From Kordiimonadales bacterium IMCC3096 (GTDB lineage Bacteria > Pseudomonadota > Alphaproteobacteria > Minwuiales > Minwuiaceae): a DNA stretch of 64,000 nucleotides. A program made the translations under genes and the position numbers. The notes beneath the pieces are model-generated. The model saw only the letters and a list, made by a program, of their open reading frames with translations, had not been told where the DNA came from and searched no databases. Location of the stretch: assembly GCA_016865035.1 (NCBI GenBank), contig CP018227.1:2757501-2821500 (forward strand). Direction: 5' to 3'. Below are positions 37,065 to 45,508 of the stretch, piece by piece; position 1 is the stretch's first letter; each line of letters begins with the position of its first letter.

Positions 37065-37474
37065 TCGACAAAAACCTCCTGTCATGTTCGCGCGCCCTTC
37101 CGTCGAGCATTGAACCTGACCGATGTCGCCTCCTGACATCGGACCGGGTTCTTGTTGCGCTGCAACAGAACGGCGTCACGCTGGAAACATGCTACGACAT
37201 ATCGGGAAACTGGCAACCACCGGGCAGGGGGGATAGCTTGGACCCATGTGCACAAAACTGAGATGTATGGCGCACCGCACCTGAGGTTTGGGACGTTTCA
37301 GCGGCTCGCAAGCCCGCAGAACCCGCGGGATTCCAGCGCTTCGCCATGGGTCGCGACAGGGTGCAGGCAGCGGTGGTTATCTTGCCGCGCCGCAACATCG
37401 CGTCTAACGTCGCAGCATCGATGCGGTGAAACACATCGTTCCCGGACATTTCTGCAATCGCGGAGGGGCTATTG
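37065..37474. other. 410-base divergent intergenic region of the ABC system
   Basis: No gene is seen. The region probably holds both promoters of the divergent binding-protein and ATPase genes. Two palindromes stand out: TGTTGC-GCT-GCAACA at 37153-37167 and GCATCGATGC at 37415-37424. No regulator gene adjoins it. Confidence 0.5.
37153..37167. promoter_or_regulatory. Candidate operator palindrome upstream of binding-protein gene
   Basis: TGTTGC and GCAACA are perfect inverted 6-mers with a 3-base spacer, 89 bases upstream of the binding-protein start. The size and spacing fit a dimeric repressor or activator site. Chance occurrence is possible. Confidence 0.35.
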
Positions 37475-38212
37475 GTGCAACAGGGCGGAGACAGCAGTTC
37501 CACGCTGGAAGTACGCGACGTCACCATCAGATTCGAGGGGCTGACAGCCATCGATCAGGTGAACGAGACCGTAACACCAGGTGAGATCCTCGGGCTCATC
37601 GGTCCGAATGGCGCGGGCAAGACAACGCTGGTCAACACGATGACCGGATTTCAGGAACCGACTGTCGGGGATGTCCTGCTGGATGGTACCTCGGTCCGCA
37701 AGGTCAATGCTCACCAGCTGCGTCGCATGGGCGTGTCCCGCACGTTCCAGGCGGGTCGGCTGTTCCGCGAGATGAGCGTGGTGGAGAATGTCGAGGTTGC
37801 CGGCGTCGGCATGGGCCTGCGTCGCGCCGCGGCGCACAAGGAAGCCACCAAGCTGCTCGACTGGATCGGCCTTTCCGACCGCGCCAACGTGCTGGCCGGC
37901 GCTCTGCCCTACACCGATGAACGGCGCGTCGGTATCGCCCGCGCCCTGATCCAGTCGCCGAAGTTCATGCTGCTCGACGAACCCGCCGCCGGCATGTCCG
38001 ATCTGGAATGCGATGACCTGATGAAGCTGGTGCAGCGCGTACGGGACGAATTCGGCTGCGGCATCGTGCTGATCGAACACAACATGCGCGTCGTCATGGG
38101 GGTCTGTGAACGGATCCACGTGCTCGACAGCGGCAGGACCATCGCGCGCGGCACCCCGGGGGAGGTTCAGAAGAACCCGGCGGTGATCGAAGCCTATCTG
38201 GGCAAGGGGTAA
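37475..38212 (+). CDS. ABC transporter ATP-binding protein, LivG-like
   Basis: A 245-residue ATPase: Walker A GPNGAGKTT, Walker B FMLLDEPAAGMSD and the switch His in IEHNMR. The signature region reads LPYTDERRVGIARAL, the non-LSGGQ form usual in LivG. GTG at 37475 is my start, since GGAGG is eight bases upstream; a TTG three bases before is the alternative. It is the first gene of an operon with LivF-, LivH- and LivM-like proteins. Confidence 0.88.
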   Translation: MQQGGDSSSTLEVRDVTIRFEGLTAIDQVNETVTPGEILGLIGPNGAGKTTLVNTMTGFQEPTVGDVLLDGTSVRKVNAHQLRRMGVSRTFQAGRLFREMSVVENVEVAGVGMGLRRAAAHKEATKLLDWIGLSDRANVLAGALPYTDERRVGIARALIQSPKFMLLDEPAAGMSDLECDDLMKLVQRVRDEFGCGIVLIEHNMRVVMGVCERIHVLDSGRTIARGTPGEVQKNPAVIEAYLGKG

Positions 38213-38216
38213 GGCG

Positions 38217-38954
38217 ATGCTTGAAGTCAAGGACCTCGAAGTCCGCTACGGACGGCTCACCGCACTGCGCGGTGTCGATCTCTCGATCAGGGAAGGCGAG
38301 ATCGCCTGTATCGTCGGCCCCAACGGGGCGGGCAAGTCGACCACCCTGCTGGCCATCTCCAGTGTCCTGACCCCGACCGCGGGCAGCATCATCTTCGATG
38401 GCACCCCCATCCACGGCACCCGACCCGAGGAAGTGGCCCGCATGGGCATCTCCCAGGTGCCGGAGGGACGACACATCTTCACGTCGCTCTCGGTTGAGGA
38501 GAATCTTCAGGTCGGCACGGCCACCCGCAGCGACAAGGCCGAGATGAAGCGCGACTATGACCGGGTGCTGGAGACCTTTCCGATCCTGGGGGAACGTCGC
38601 AAGCAGTCCGCCGGCAAGCTTTCCGGCGGGGAGCAGCAGATGCTGGCCATCGGTCGCGCGCTGATGACCAACCCGCGCTTCATGACCATTGACGAACCGT
38701 CTCTCGGCCTCGCGCCCAAGATCGTCGACCGGGTCTACGAGGTGCTGATCGACCTGCGCGAGAAGCGCGGGCTGACATTGCTGATCGTCGAGCAGAGTTC
38801 GGAACGCGCGCTGAAGGCTGCGGACTCCCTCTACGTCCTGCGCAACGGCTCCATCCAGCTGGGCGGCAAGGCAGCCGACCTGCAGGACGGCAAGGCAGTC
38901 CACAAGGCCTATTTCGGCTTCTCTGATGACCATGAAGGGGAGGTGATGATCTGA
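38217..38954 (+). CDS. ABC transporter ATP-binding protein, LivF-like
   Basis: A 245-residue ATPase with Walker A GPNGAGKST, signature LSGGEQQML and Walker B FMTIDEPSLGL, plus the VPEGRHIF motif characteristic of LivF. It forms the ATPase pair with the preceding gene, four bases away. Its stop overlaps the next start by one base (TGATG). Confidence 0.9.
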   Translation: MLEVKDLEVRYGRLTALRGVDLSIREGEIACIVGPNGAGKSTTLLAISSVLTPTAGSIIFDGTPIHGTRPEEVARMGISQVPEGRHIFTSLSVEENLQVGTATRSDKAEMKRDYDRVLETFPILGERRKQSAGKLSGGEQQMLAIGRALMTNPRFMTIDEPSLGLAPKIVDRVYEVLIDLREKRGLTLLIVEQSSERALKAADSLYVLRNGSIQLGGKAADLQDGKAVHKAYFGFSDDHEGEVMI

Positions 38955-39871
38955 TGGCGTTCGCACTTCAGGTTCTGATGAATGCACTCAGCCTCGGCAG
39001 CCTGTATGCCCTGGCCGCACTTGGTATCGGGTTGCTGTTCGGGGTGCTGAAACTGATCAACTTCGCCCATGGTGACTTCATCACGGTGGGTGCCTACGCG
39101 TTGATCGTACCGTCCGCCGCGACCCAGGCGACGCTGCTGATCGGCGACTTCCACCCGCTGATCCTGATCCCCTGCATCGTGGTAGTTGTCGTCATCCTGG
39201 CGCTGATCGCGGAATTCCTCGTCTTCCGGCCCCTGCGGAACGCTTCACCCGCGACCCTGATGATCGGGTCATTCGCGCTCGGCTTCGTCATCCAGAACAT
39301 CCTGATCATGATCTATGGCGGCCGCCCGAAGGCGGTCGGCATCTGGTCGGACCTGAGCCTGGGCGTGGAACTGATGCCCGGGGTGGAGGTGCCGAAGCTG
39401 CAGCTGATCATCATCGGCGTGACGCTGGTGCTGATGGTGGTGCTGGTACTGTTCCTGACCAAGACGAAATACGGTGTTCACATGCGTGCCGCGGCGGAGG
39501 ACTTCCGGATGGCGCGGATGCTGGGGATCGAGGCCAATCGCGTGATCATGCTGGCGGTCGCGATCAGCGGCATGCTGGCCGCCGCCGTCTCCATGCTGTT
39601 CGTGGTGCAGACCGGTATCCTGGATTTCCGCATGGGTGTCTCGCTGATGCTGTTCGCCTTCATCGCCACGGTGATCGGGGGGATGGGCAGTCTGGTCGGG
39701 GCCGTGGTCGGCGGCTTTGCCGTCGGTGCGGTCAGTATCCTGCTGCAGACCTTCCTGCCGTCGGAGATGCGGGTGTTCCGGGACGTGTTCGTCTTCGCCA
39801 TCGTGATCTTCATTCTTCTGGTCAGGCCGCAGGGTCTGGTCATGTCCCGTGCGTCCAGGGAGCGTGTCTGA
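38954..39871 (+). CDS. Branched-chain-type ABC permease, LivH-like
   Basis: A 305-residue permease with about eight transmembrane helices, beginning with the LivH pattern NALSLGSLYALAALGIGLLF and LINFAHGDFI. The cytoplasmic coupling segment with EANR (LGIEANRVIMLAVAISGMLAA) is present. It pairs with the LivM-like permease two bases downstream to form the membrane channel. Confidence 0.9.
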   Translation: MAFALQVLMNALSLGSLYALAALGIGLLFGVLKLINFAHGDFITVGAYALIVPSAATQATLLIGDFHPLILIPCIVVVVVILALIAEFLVFRPLRNASPATLMIGSFALGFVIQNILIMIYGGRPKAVGIWSDLSLGVELMPGVEVPKLQLIIIGVTLVLMVVLVLFLTKTKYGVHMRAAAEDFRMARMLGIEANRVIMLAVAISGMLAAAVSMLFVVQTGILDFRMGVSLMLFAFIATVIGGMGSLVGAVVGGFAVGAVSILLQTFLPSEMRVFRDVFVFAIVIFILLVRPQGLVMSRASRERV

Positions 39872-39872
39872 G

Positions 39873-40937
39873 ATGGAGCCGAAATCACCTCTGGGCCACA
39901 TGGTCCGCGAAGTCTGGCCACTGATCATCCTGTCCGTCGGGCTGCTGCTGGTGGTCGTCGTCATCCAGTCCTTCGGAGACCGGATCGTCAGCCAGTCCCT
40001 GACGGAGGGACTGATCCGGCTGGTGGTCGTCATCGGCCTCTACATCTTCATCGGCAATTCCGGGCTGATCTCCTTCGGCCACATCGGCTTCATGATGATC
40101 GGTGCCTACGCCACGGCCTGGCAGACCATGGATCCGATGACCAAGGACATCTTCATTCCCGGTCTGCCGGCCTATCTGCTGGCCAACTCGCACCACTGGC
40201 TGATCGCGACGATCATCGGTGGCCTGATCGCGGCCATCGCGGCCTGCATTTCAGGCCTGGCCATGATGCGGCTCTCCGGCATCGCGGCCTCCATCGGCAC
40301 CTTCGCGCTGTTCATGAGCTTCTATTCCCTCTACCTGCAATGGAGCACCTGGACGGCGGGCCAGAGTTCGCTGGTCGGGATACCGGTCACGACGACCCCC
40401 TGGGTGGCGTTCTGGTTCTGCATCGTCGCCATGATCGGGGCCTTCGTCTATTCCCGCTCCAAGTTCGGCCTGGCGCTCAGGGCGAGCCGTGAGGATGAGG
40501 TCGCGGCCAAGGCCGCAGGCGTCAACGTGACCGGGGAACGGGTGATCTCCTTCACCCTCAGCGCCTTCTTCGTCGGCATGGCGGGCGGTCTTTACGGCCA
40601 CTTCCTGGGACTGCTGACGGTGGATACCTTCTATCTGCCTATGACCTTCATCACGCTGTCGATGCTGGTGGTCGGCGGCATGCAGAGCCTTTCCGGCGCT
40701 GTTGTCGGCACCATCGTCCTCTCCTTCGTGATCGAACTGCTGCGCAAGGCGGAGAAGGGCTTCAGCCTCGGCGAGACCAGCATCAGCCTGCCGGCCAGTT
40801 CGGCGGAGGTGGGGCTGGGTATCATCCTGCTGCTGATCCTGATCTTCCGCCCCTCCGGCTTTACCCGGAACTCGGAGATCTACTGGCCCTTCAAGCCCAA
40901 GGTCGCCGTCACCGAGGTAACGCACCGCCAGTCGTAG
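39873..40937 (+). CDS. Branched-chain-type ABC permease, LivM-like
   Basis: A 354-residue permease with about nine helices. GNSGLISFGHIGFMMIGAYA and the coupling stretch LRASREDEVAAKAAGVNVTG are typical of LivM. The ATG at 39873 comes two bases after the LivH stop; a GTG 24 bases upstream is less likely. It completes a full importer with the divergent binding protein. An acyl-CoA ligase gene follows at 41033. Confidence 0.9.
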   Translation: MEPKSPLGHMVREVWPLIILSVGLLLVVVVIQSFGDRIVSQSLTEGLIRLVVVIGLYIFIGNSGLISFGHIGFMMIGAYATAWQTMDPMTKDIFIPGLPAYLLANSHHWLIATIIGGLIAAIAACISGLAMMRLSGIAASIGTFALFMSFYSLYLQWSTWTAGQSSLVGIPVTTTPWVAFWFCIVAMIGAFVYSRSKFGLALRASREDEVAAKAAGVNVTGERVISFTLSAFFVGMAGGLYGHFLGLLTVDTFYLPMTFITLSMLVVGGMQSLSGAVVGTIVLSFVIELLRKAEKGFSLGETSISLPASSAEVGLGIILLLILIFRPSGFTRNSEIYWPFKPKVAVTEVTHRQS

Positions 40938-40951
40938 GACCTGTTTCCGGT

Positions 40952-40973
40952 ACGGTCGGCGGCGGCTGACCGT
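40952..40973 (+). terminator. Weak hairpin after LivM-like gene
   Basis: ACGGTC and GACCGT pair around a 10-base G/C-rich loop, 15 bases after the permease stop. No U-tract follows, so it may attenuate rather than end transcription into the ligase gene. Confidence 0.3.
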
Positions 40974-41032
40974 CGCAAGTCGTTCGCATCGCGCCTGAGG
41001 GGCTGCTAGGCTTCCCTTCGGGGAGGAAACGG

Positions 41033-42676
41033 ATGGCGCTTGATCCGGTCATTCCGGCGGAACGGTTGCGGCAGTTGACCGGGGCCGGGCTCTGGGGTGA
41101 GGAACTGATTGTCGATCATTTCGACCGGATCGCGGCGGCGCGGCCGGATGCGGTGGCGGTGGTCTGTCACCGGGCCGCCGACGGCCAGCGCACCAGCCTG
41201 ACCTTCGGTGACCTGAAACGACTCTCCGACCGGGCCGCCCGGGCACTGCTGGCGCTGGGGATCGGTCCCGGTGATGTCGTTGCCGCCCAACTGCCCGGCT
41301 GGTGGCACTACTTCGTGCTCTACCCCGCCTGTGCCCGGATCGGTGCGGCCATCAACCCGCTGATGCCGATCTTCCGCCAGCGCGAGCTGCGCTTCATGCT
41401 GGGCTTTCCGAAGACGAAGCTGCTGGTGATCCCGGCCACATTCCGGGGCTTCGACTATCCGGCGATGATCGACGAGATCCGGGGCGACCTGCCGGACCTG
41501 GCACATGTGCTGGTGGTCGATGGCCCCGACCCGGACAGCGATTTCGCGACAGTGCTGCTGCGCGATGCGCCCGCCGGCGAAGACCTGCCGCTGCCCCCGC
41601 GCCCCGGCGCGAACGACGTGACGGAACTGATGTACACCTCCGGCACCACCGGGGAGCCGAAGGGTGTCATGCACACGCCCAACACGCTGCTGGCCAAGGT
41701 GAGGCTGGCGTGGGAACTGTTCGGCATGACGACACGGGACGTGGTCTACATGGGCTCGCCCATGGCGCACCAGACCGGCTTCATGTACGCCTGCGTCATG
41801 ACCCTGGCGCGGGGGGTGAAGAGTGTCGTGCAGGACGTCTGGGACCCGGGTGTCGCCGCCAGCCTGATCGCGGCAGAAGGCTGCACCATCACCGTTGCCG
41901 CCACGCCCTTCCTCAGCGATCTGGTGCATGACCCGGCGGTCGGGGACTTCGACGTCTCCAGCCTGCGGCTGTTCCTCTGTGCGGGGGCGCCGATCCCGCG
42001 CGTGCTGCTGCGGGATGCGGCGGCGCGGCATCCGAACCTCTATGTCATGAGCGCCTGGGGCATGACCGAGAACGGCATCGTCACCGCGACCTATCCCGGC
42101 GACCCGGAGGAGAAGGTCTTCGAGACCGACGGCAGGGCGATCCCGCATCAGGCCGTGCGCGTGGTCGATGACGCGGGCCTGCTGGTGCCGCCGGGTACCG
42201 AGGGCCGGCTGCAGTCGCGCGGGCCGACCATGTTCGTCGGTTACTTCAACCGGCCCGAGGCCTATCTGGTCGACCAGGACCTCTGGTTCGAGACCGGGGA
42301 CAATGCCCGGATGGACACGGAAGGCTATATCCGCATCACAGGCCGGTCCCGCGACATCATCATCCGCGGCGGCGAGAACGTGCCCGTGGTGGAGGTGGAG
42401 AACCTGCTCTACCGCCACCCGGACATCGTGGACGCTGCCGTGATCGGCCTGCCGGACCCGAGACTGGGGGAGCGGGGCTGTGCCGTGGTCACGCTGGTGG
42501 CGGGCGCGTCGCTGGTGCTGGCGGATCTGGTCGACTGGCTGCAGGGACACAAGCTGGCGCGCAACTACCTGCCGGAGCGGCTGGAGGTGATCGACGCCTT
42601 CCCGCGCACGCCCAGCGGCAAGATCCAGAAGTTCCGGCTGAGAGAGATGTACCTGACGGAGGACGAGAATGGATGA
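41033..42676 (+). CDS. AMP-forming acyl-CoA ligase
   Basis: A 547-residue ANL enzyme. The P-loop YTSGTTGEPKGVMHTP, the adenylation motif YFNRPEAY...FETGDNARMDTEGYI and the C-terminal lysine in GKIQKFRL are all present. The style resembles cyclohexanecarboxylate- and medium-chain acyl-CoA ligases. GAGGAAACGG precedes the ATG. It is 96 bases downstream of the ABC importer and overlaps the DUF7064-like gene by eight bases, so an imported acid is the likely substrate. Confidence 0.88.
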   Translation: MALDPVIPAERLRQLTGAGLWGEELIVDHFDRIAAARPDAVAVVCHRAADGQRTSLTFGDLKRLSDRAARALLALGIGPGDVVAAQLPGWWHYFVLYPACARIGAAINPLMPIFRQRELRFMLGFPKTKLLVIPATFRGFDYPAMIDEIRGDLPDLAHVLVVDGPDPDSDFATVLLRDAPAGEDLPLPPRPGANDVTELMYTSGTTGEPKGVMHTPNTLLAKVRLAWELFGMTTRDVVYMGSPMAHQTGFMYACVMTLARGVKSVVQDVWDPGVAASLIAAEGCTITVAATPFLSDLVHDPAVGDFDVSSLRLFLCAGAPIPRVLLRDAAARHPNLYVMSAWGMTENGIVTATYPGDPEEKVFETDGRAIPHQAVRVVDDAGLLVPPGTEGRLQSRGPTMFVGYFNRPEAYLVDQDLWFETGDNARMDTEGYIRITGRSRDIIIRGGENVPVVEVENLLYRHPDIVDAAVIGLPDPRLGERGCAVVTLVAGASLVLADLVDWLQGHKLARNYLPERLEVIDAFPRTPSGKIQKFRLREMYLTEDENG

Positions 42677-43607
42677 GCGCGGTTTCACGCCCGCCGACGA
42701 TGGCTGGCACTTCGACCAGATGGACGATGACTGGTGGGCGACGGAGACCGCCTGGTTCTCGTTCCACGTTCCGGAACGCCAGCTCGGCGGCTGGTTCTAC
42801 ACCATGGCGCGACCGAACATCGGCATTGTCTCCGGCGGGGCGTGGATCTGGGACGGGACCGCGCATCTGCCGTGGGAAGTGCCGTTCTCTGCCAATTACA
42901 CGGCGCTGCCGATCCCGAAGGATCAGGACCTGACCGACATCCGGCTGCCGACCGGTGTCGGCATGCGCATGATCGAACCCTGCATGTCATATGCGCTGAG
43001 CTATGACGACAATGGTCGCGGGCTGCTTTCGGCGGACCTGCGGTTCGACGGGGTGATGCCGCCGGAACCGCTGACGGCCACCGGTTCGACCTTCGGTTCG
43101 GCGCATCATTTCGACCAGTTCGGACGGGTGCACGGCCATATCGTGCTGAAGGGCGAACGCATTGCCGTCGACTGCTACGGCATGCGCGACCGGACCTGGG
43201 GGCGCAGACCGGAGAACCGGCCCCGCCGAGCGGGCTACATCACCGGCATGGCCGATCCCGATACCGGCTTCCTGGCGGTGACCAATATCAGCGCGGAAGC
43301 CGAAACAGCGGCCTACGGCTTCCTGCGTCGCGATGGCAGGACGGTTTCCCTTGCCAGCGGCAGCCGCACCGGCACGCGCGACCCGGAGACGGGCTGCATG
43401 ACCTCGATCGAGATGAACCTGACGGATCAGGAAGGCCGCAATCTCGTCGCGCGCGGGGAGCCGGTCAGCCGGATCATCATCAACCGCCATACCTTCATCG
43501 ACATCAACAGCCTGGTGCGCTGGGACTGTGGAAGCGACGGCATTGCCTGGGGGGAGGAGCAGGACATGTGGCCCATGCACCATTTCGAGCGGCTGAAGCG
43601 CGGCTGA
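42669..43607 (+). CDS. DUF7064-like protein beside acyl-CoA ligase
   Basis: A 312-residue, cytoplasmic beta-rich protein. I recognise the DUF7065/DUF7064 pattern: an N-terminal part with many aromatics (DDDWWATETAWFSFHVP) and a C-terminal part with YGMRDRTWGRR, which matches the GxRDRSWGxR motif of this lipocalin-like (CrtC/AttH-related) group. No catalysis is established. Its overlap with the ligase and proximity to an APH-type kinase repeat a neighbourhood seen around acyl-CoA metabolism, from memory. Confidence 0.6.
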   Translation: MDERGFTPADDGWHFDQMDDDWWATETAWFSFHVPERQLGGWFYTMARPNIGIVSGGAWIWDGTAHLPWEVPFSANYTALPIPKDQDLTDIRLPTGVGMRMIEPCMSYALSYDDNGRGLLSADLRFDGVMPPEPLTATGSTFGSAHHFDQFGRVHGHIVLKGERIAVDCYGMRDRTWGRRPENRPRRAGYITGMADPDTGFLAVTNISAEAETAAYGFLRRDGRTVSLASGSRTGTRDPETGCMTSIEMNLTDQEGRNLVARGEPVSRIIINRHTFIDINSLVRWDCGSDGIAWGEEQDMWPMHHFERLKRG

Positions 43608-43626
43608 CGCCAATCCCGCACGTTGC

Positions 43627-44673
43627 TCAGTAGCCGAGGTCGCGGGCTGCCCTTTCCAGCACCACCGGGATCGACCATTCCGTTCTGGCAAGGCGGATGT
43701 CGCTGCTGAGGCCGTCGCGATAAAGGCCGGAGGCGCTCATCCAGAAGGCGGCGGAGCGCATGGCGTAGAGCAGCTGGTAATAACGGCAGGCATCCTCGTC
43801 GATGCGGATGCCGGTCGCGGCCTCGTAGCGTTCGAAGAACATGTCCCGCGGTACCAGGTTGGACAGCAGGTCGCTGTCTTCCCGGTTCAGGTCACTCAAC
43901 ATGTAGGCGACATCGTACATCGGGTCGCCGATCACCTGCAGTTCCCAGTCGAGCACGGCGGAGACGCGATCATCATCGATCAGCAGGTTGCCGGTGCGGT
44001 AGGCCCCGTGAACCAGTGTGAGCCGCTCCGTCACCGGTGCGTTGGCTTCAAGCCAGCAGATCAGGTCGGTCAGCACCGGCTCCGGTCCGTGGCCGGACTC
44101 CGCGATCATGCCCTTCCACTTGGCGATCTCGCCCAGCGCAAACGCGTTCGTGCCGGCCTCCGGCACGCCAAGGAAATCCAGCCCCGCCGCCTGCCAGTCG
44201 ACCATGTGCAGGGTCGCCAGCGCGTCCGTGAAACTCTGCGGCAGCACCCCGCGCCCGGCGGCCTCCGCATAGTACTTCCGTCCCTCGCGTCCCCAGGGGT
44301 TCGGGCAGTGGCCGGGGACCTTCTCCATCACCAGGAAAGGCGCGCCGAGGACATTCGGCACATCCTCGTAGAAGTAGGCGCGCGGCGTCGGCAGGTCGGT
44401 GTCGGCCAGGCACTGCAGCACCCGGAACTGGTCGCCCAGGTCGGACAGGTCGCGCAGCAGTGCATTGCCGGGATCGCGGCGGAGGCAGAAACCGCGCTGC
44501 CGCGTTTCCCCGCCCTCGGTCCAGGTTGCGTCGAACAGCCAGGTCTCGTGCGACCAGCCAACGGCCATCTGCTGCCAGTCGGACAAGGCCATGTCCCGTG
44601 CGCCGGGCAGCTTCGATACCAGATAGTCGCGGATGGTGTCGGGCACCTGGTCGGCTGGCAGTCTCCCGCTCAT
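43627..44673 (-). CDS. APH-family phosphotransferase (LvaA/ACAD11-N-like) with HGA catalytic motif
   Basis: A 348-residue aminoglycoside-phosphotransferase-fold protein. The nucleotide loop GWSHETWLF and the Mg site LDWEL...GDPMYDVAYM are intact. The Brenner motif, usually HGDxxxxN, reads HGAYRTGN: the catalytic Asp is Ala (codon on the minus strand at 44002-44004). This branch (ACAD10/11 N-domain, LvaA) phosphorylates 4-hydroxyacyl-CoA. The gene is the second of a pair with a 134-residue protein (ATGA overlap), as LvaA is with LvaB. It may be inactive, or use another base. Confidence 0.75.
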   Translation of the reverse strand: MSGRLPADQVPDTIRDYLVSKLPGARDMALSDWQQMAVGWSHETWLFDATWTEGGETRQRGFCLRRDPGNALLRDLSDLGDQFRVLQCLADTDLPTPRAYFYEDVPNVLGAPFLVMEKVPGHCPNPWGREGRKYYAEAAGRGVLPQSFTDALATLHMVDWQAAGLDFLGVPEAGTNAFALGEIAKWKGMIAESGHGPEPVLTDLICWLEANAPVTERLTLVHGAYRTGNLLIDDDRVSAVLDWELQVIGDPMYDVAYMLSDLNREDSDLLSNLVPRDMFFERYEAATGIRIDEDACRYYQLLYAMRSAAFWMSASGLYRDGLSSDIRLARTEWSIPVVLERAARDLGY

Positions 44674-45074
44674 GACGCGATCTCCATGCGCCTGTCGATG
44701 CTGCGCCGCAGGTCCTGTCGCACCCTGCCCAGCAAGGCATCGAAGCGGTCCCGGCCCAGTCCGTCGCGATTGGCGTAGAGGGTCCGGATGAAGGCACAGA
44801 GTTCCGCGTCGCCGCCGGTGCGCAGCGCTGCGTAGGCCGTGGTCACGGCATCCGGTGCGCCGCGCAGTTCGGGATCGAGATCGGCCAGCAGGGTCTCGCG
44901 TTCGGCCGCCTGCGCCTGACCGTGAGCCTCCGCCAGTCGCAGTTCCGCCGCGATCTTCTGCAGCACGACCGCGCCGAGATAGGCCTGGGTCTTCGGGTAG
45001 GCATCACTCACCGCCGGGGCGATCTCACCCTTCAGCAGTTCGGCCATGCCGGTCAGCAGGTCCGCACGGTTCAT
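44670..45074 (-). CDS. Small LvaB/DUF6285-like partner of APH-family protein
   Basis: A 134-residue, all-helical protein starting at the ATG preceded by GGGAGG. LLTGMAELLKGEIAPAV and TQAYLGAVVLQKIAAELRL resemble the DUF6285 pattern of proteins coded beside APH-type kinases, including LvaB of Pseudomonas putida, which is needed for LvaA activity. Resemblance is from memory and from gene order, not from an alignment. A 435-base gap lies upstream. Confidence 0.6.
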   Translation of the reverse strand: MNRADLLTGMAELLKGEIAPAVSDAYPKTQAYLGAVVLQKIAAELRLAEAHGQAQAAERETLLADLDPELRGAPDAVTTAYAALRTGGDAELCAFIRTLYANRDGLGRDRFDALLGRVRQDLRRSIDRRMEIAS

Positions 45075-45508
45075 TGCGCGCCTCCCGCAGTATCTGCGGC
45101 CCGCACGGCATGCAGCCTCAATGTCAGGACCCTGCCGCCGACGGCCCTGCGGTTCCGGCGTGGATCGTGGCTGCGGTTGTGGAAATTCCCGACGTCGATG
45201 CTCATGTGGCGCACCGGTCACGGAAAAAGCTGTTTAAACGGCTCACGGCAGGTTCCTCCCCATGCCGATAGTGTTCAATCGACCGGGGTGTGCAAAGGGC
45301 TTTCTGCCGGGGAAATCACGCCAACGGGCGGTGTCCGTCGTTGCTGTTGGTGCGGCGGTGCCGAGATTCCTGCTTCAGTCGGCAGTTTCGCGATGACCTC
45401 CTAGCCCCGCCGCTCCCCGCCTGACGGACAGCCTCGTCTAGGGATGCGCAGGCCTGGATTTGCGGTCAGGGAACACGCCTTTGTCCGGGATGCCTGCGGG
45501 GCCTGTGG
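45075..45508. other. 434-base gene-free region upstream of LvaB-like gene
   Basis: No credible gene; short frames on both strands have poor composition. It contains one near-perfect palindrome (45228-45243), about 155 bases upstream of the LvaB-like start. It should hold the promoter for the kinase pair and the end of the transglutaminase transcript. Confidence 0.45.
45228..45243. promoter_or_regulatory. Candidate operator palindrome (GTTTAAAC core)
   Basis: AGCTGTTTAAACGGCT is a 16-base palindrome with one mismatched pair around the perfect core GTTTAAAC. An AT-rich symmetric core in GC-rich DNA suggests a TetR- or GntR-type site. No regulator gene adjoins it. Confidence 0.35.
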
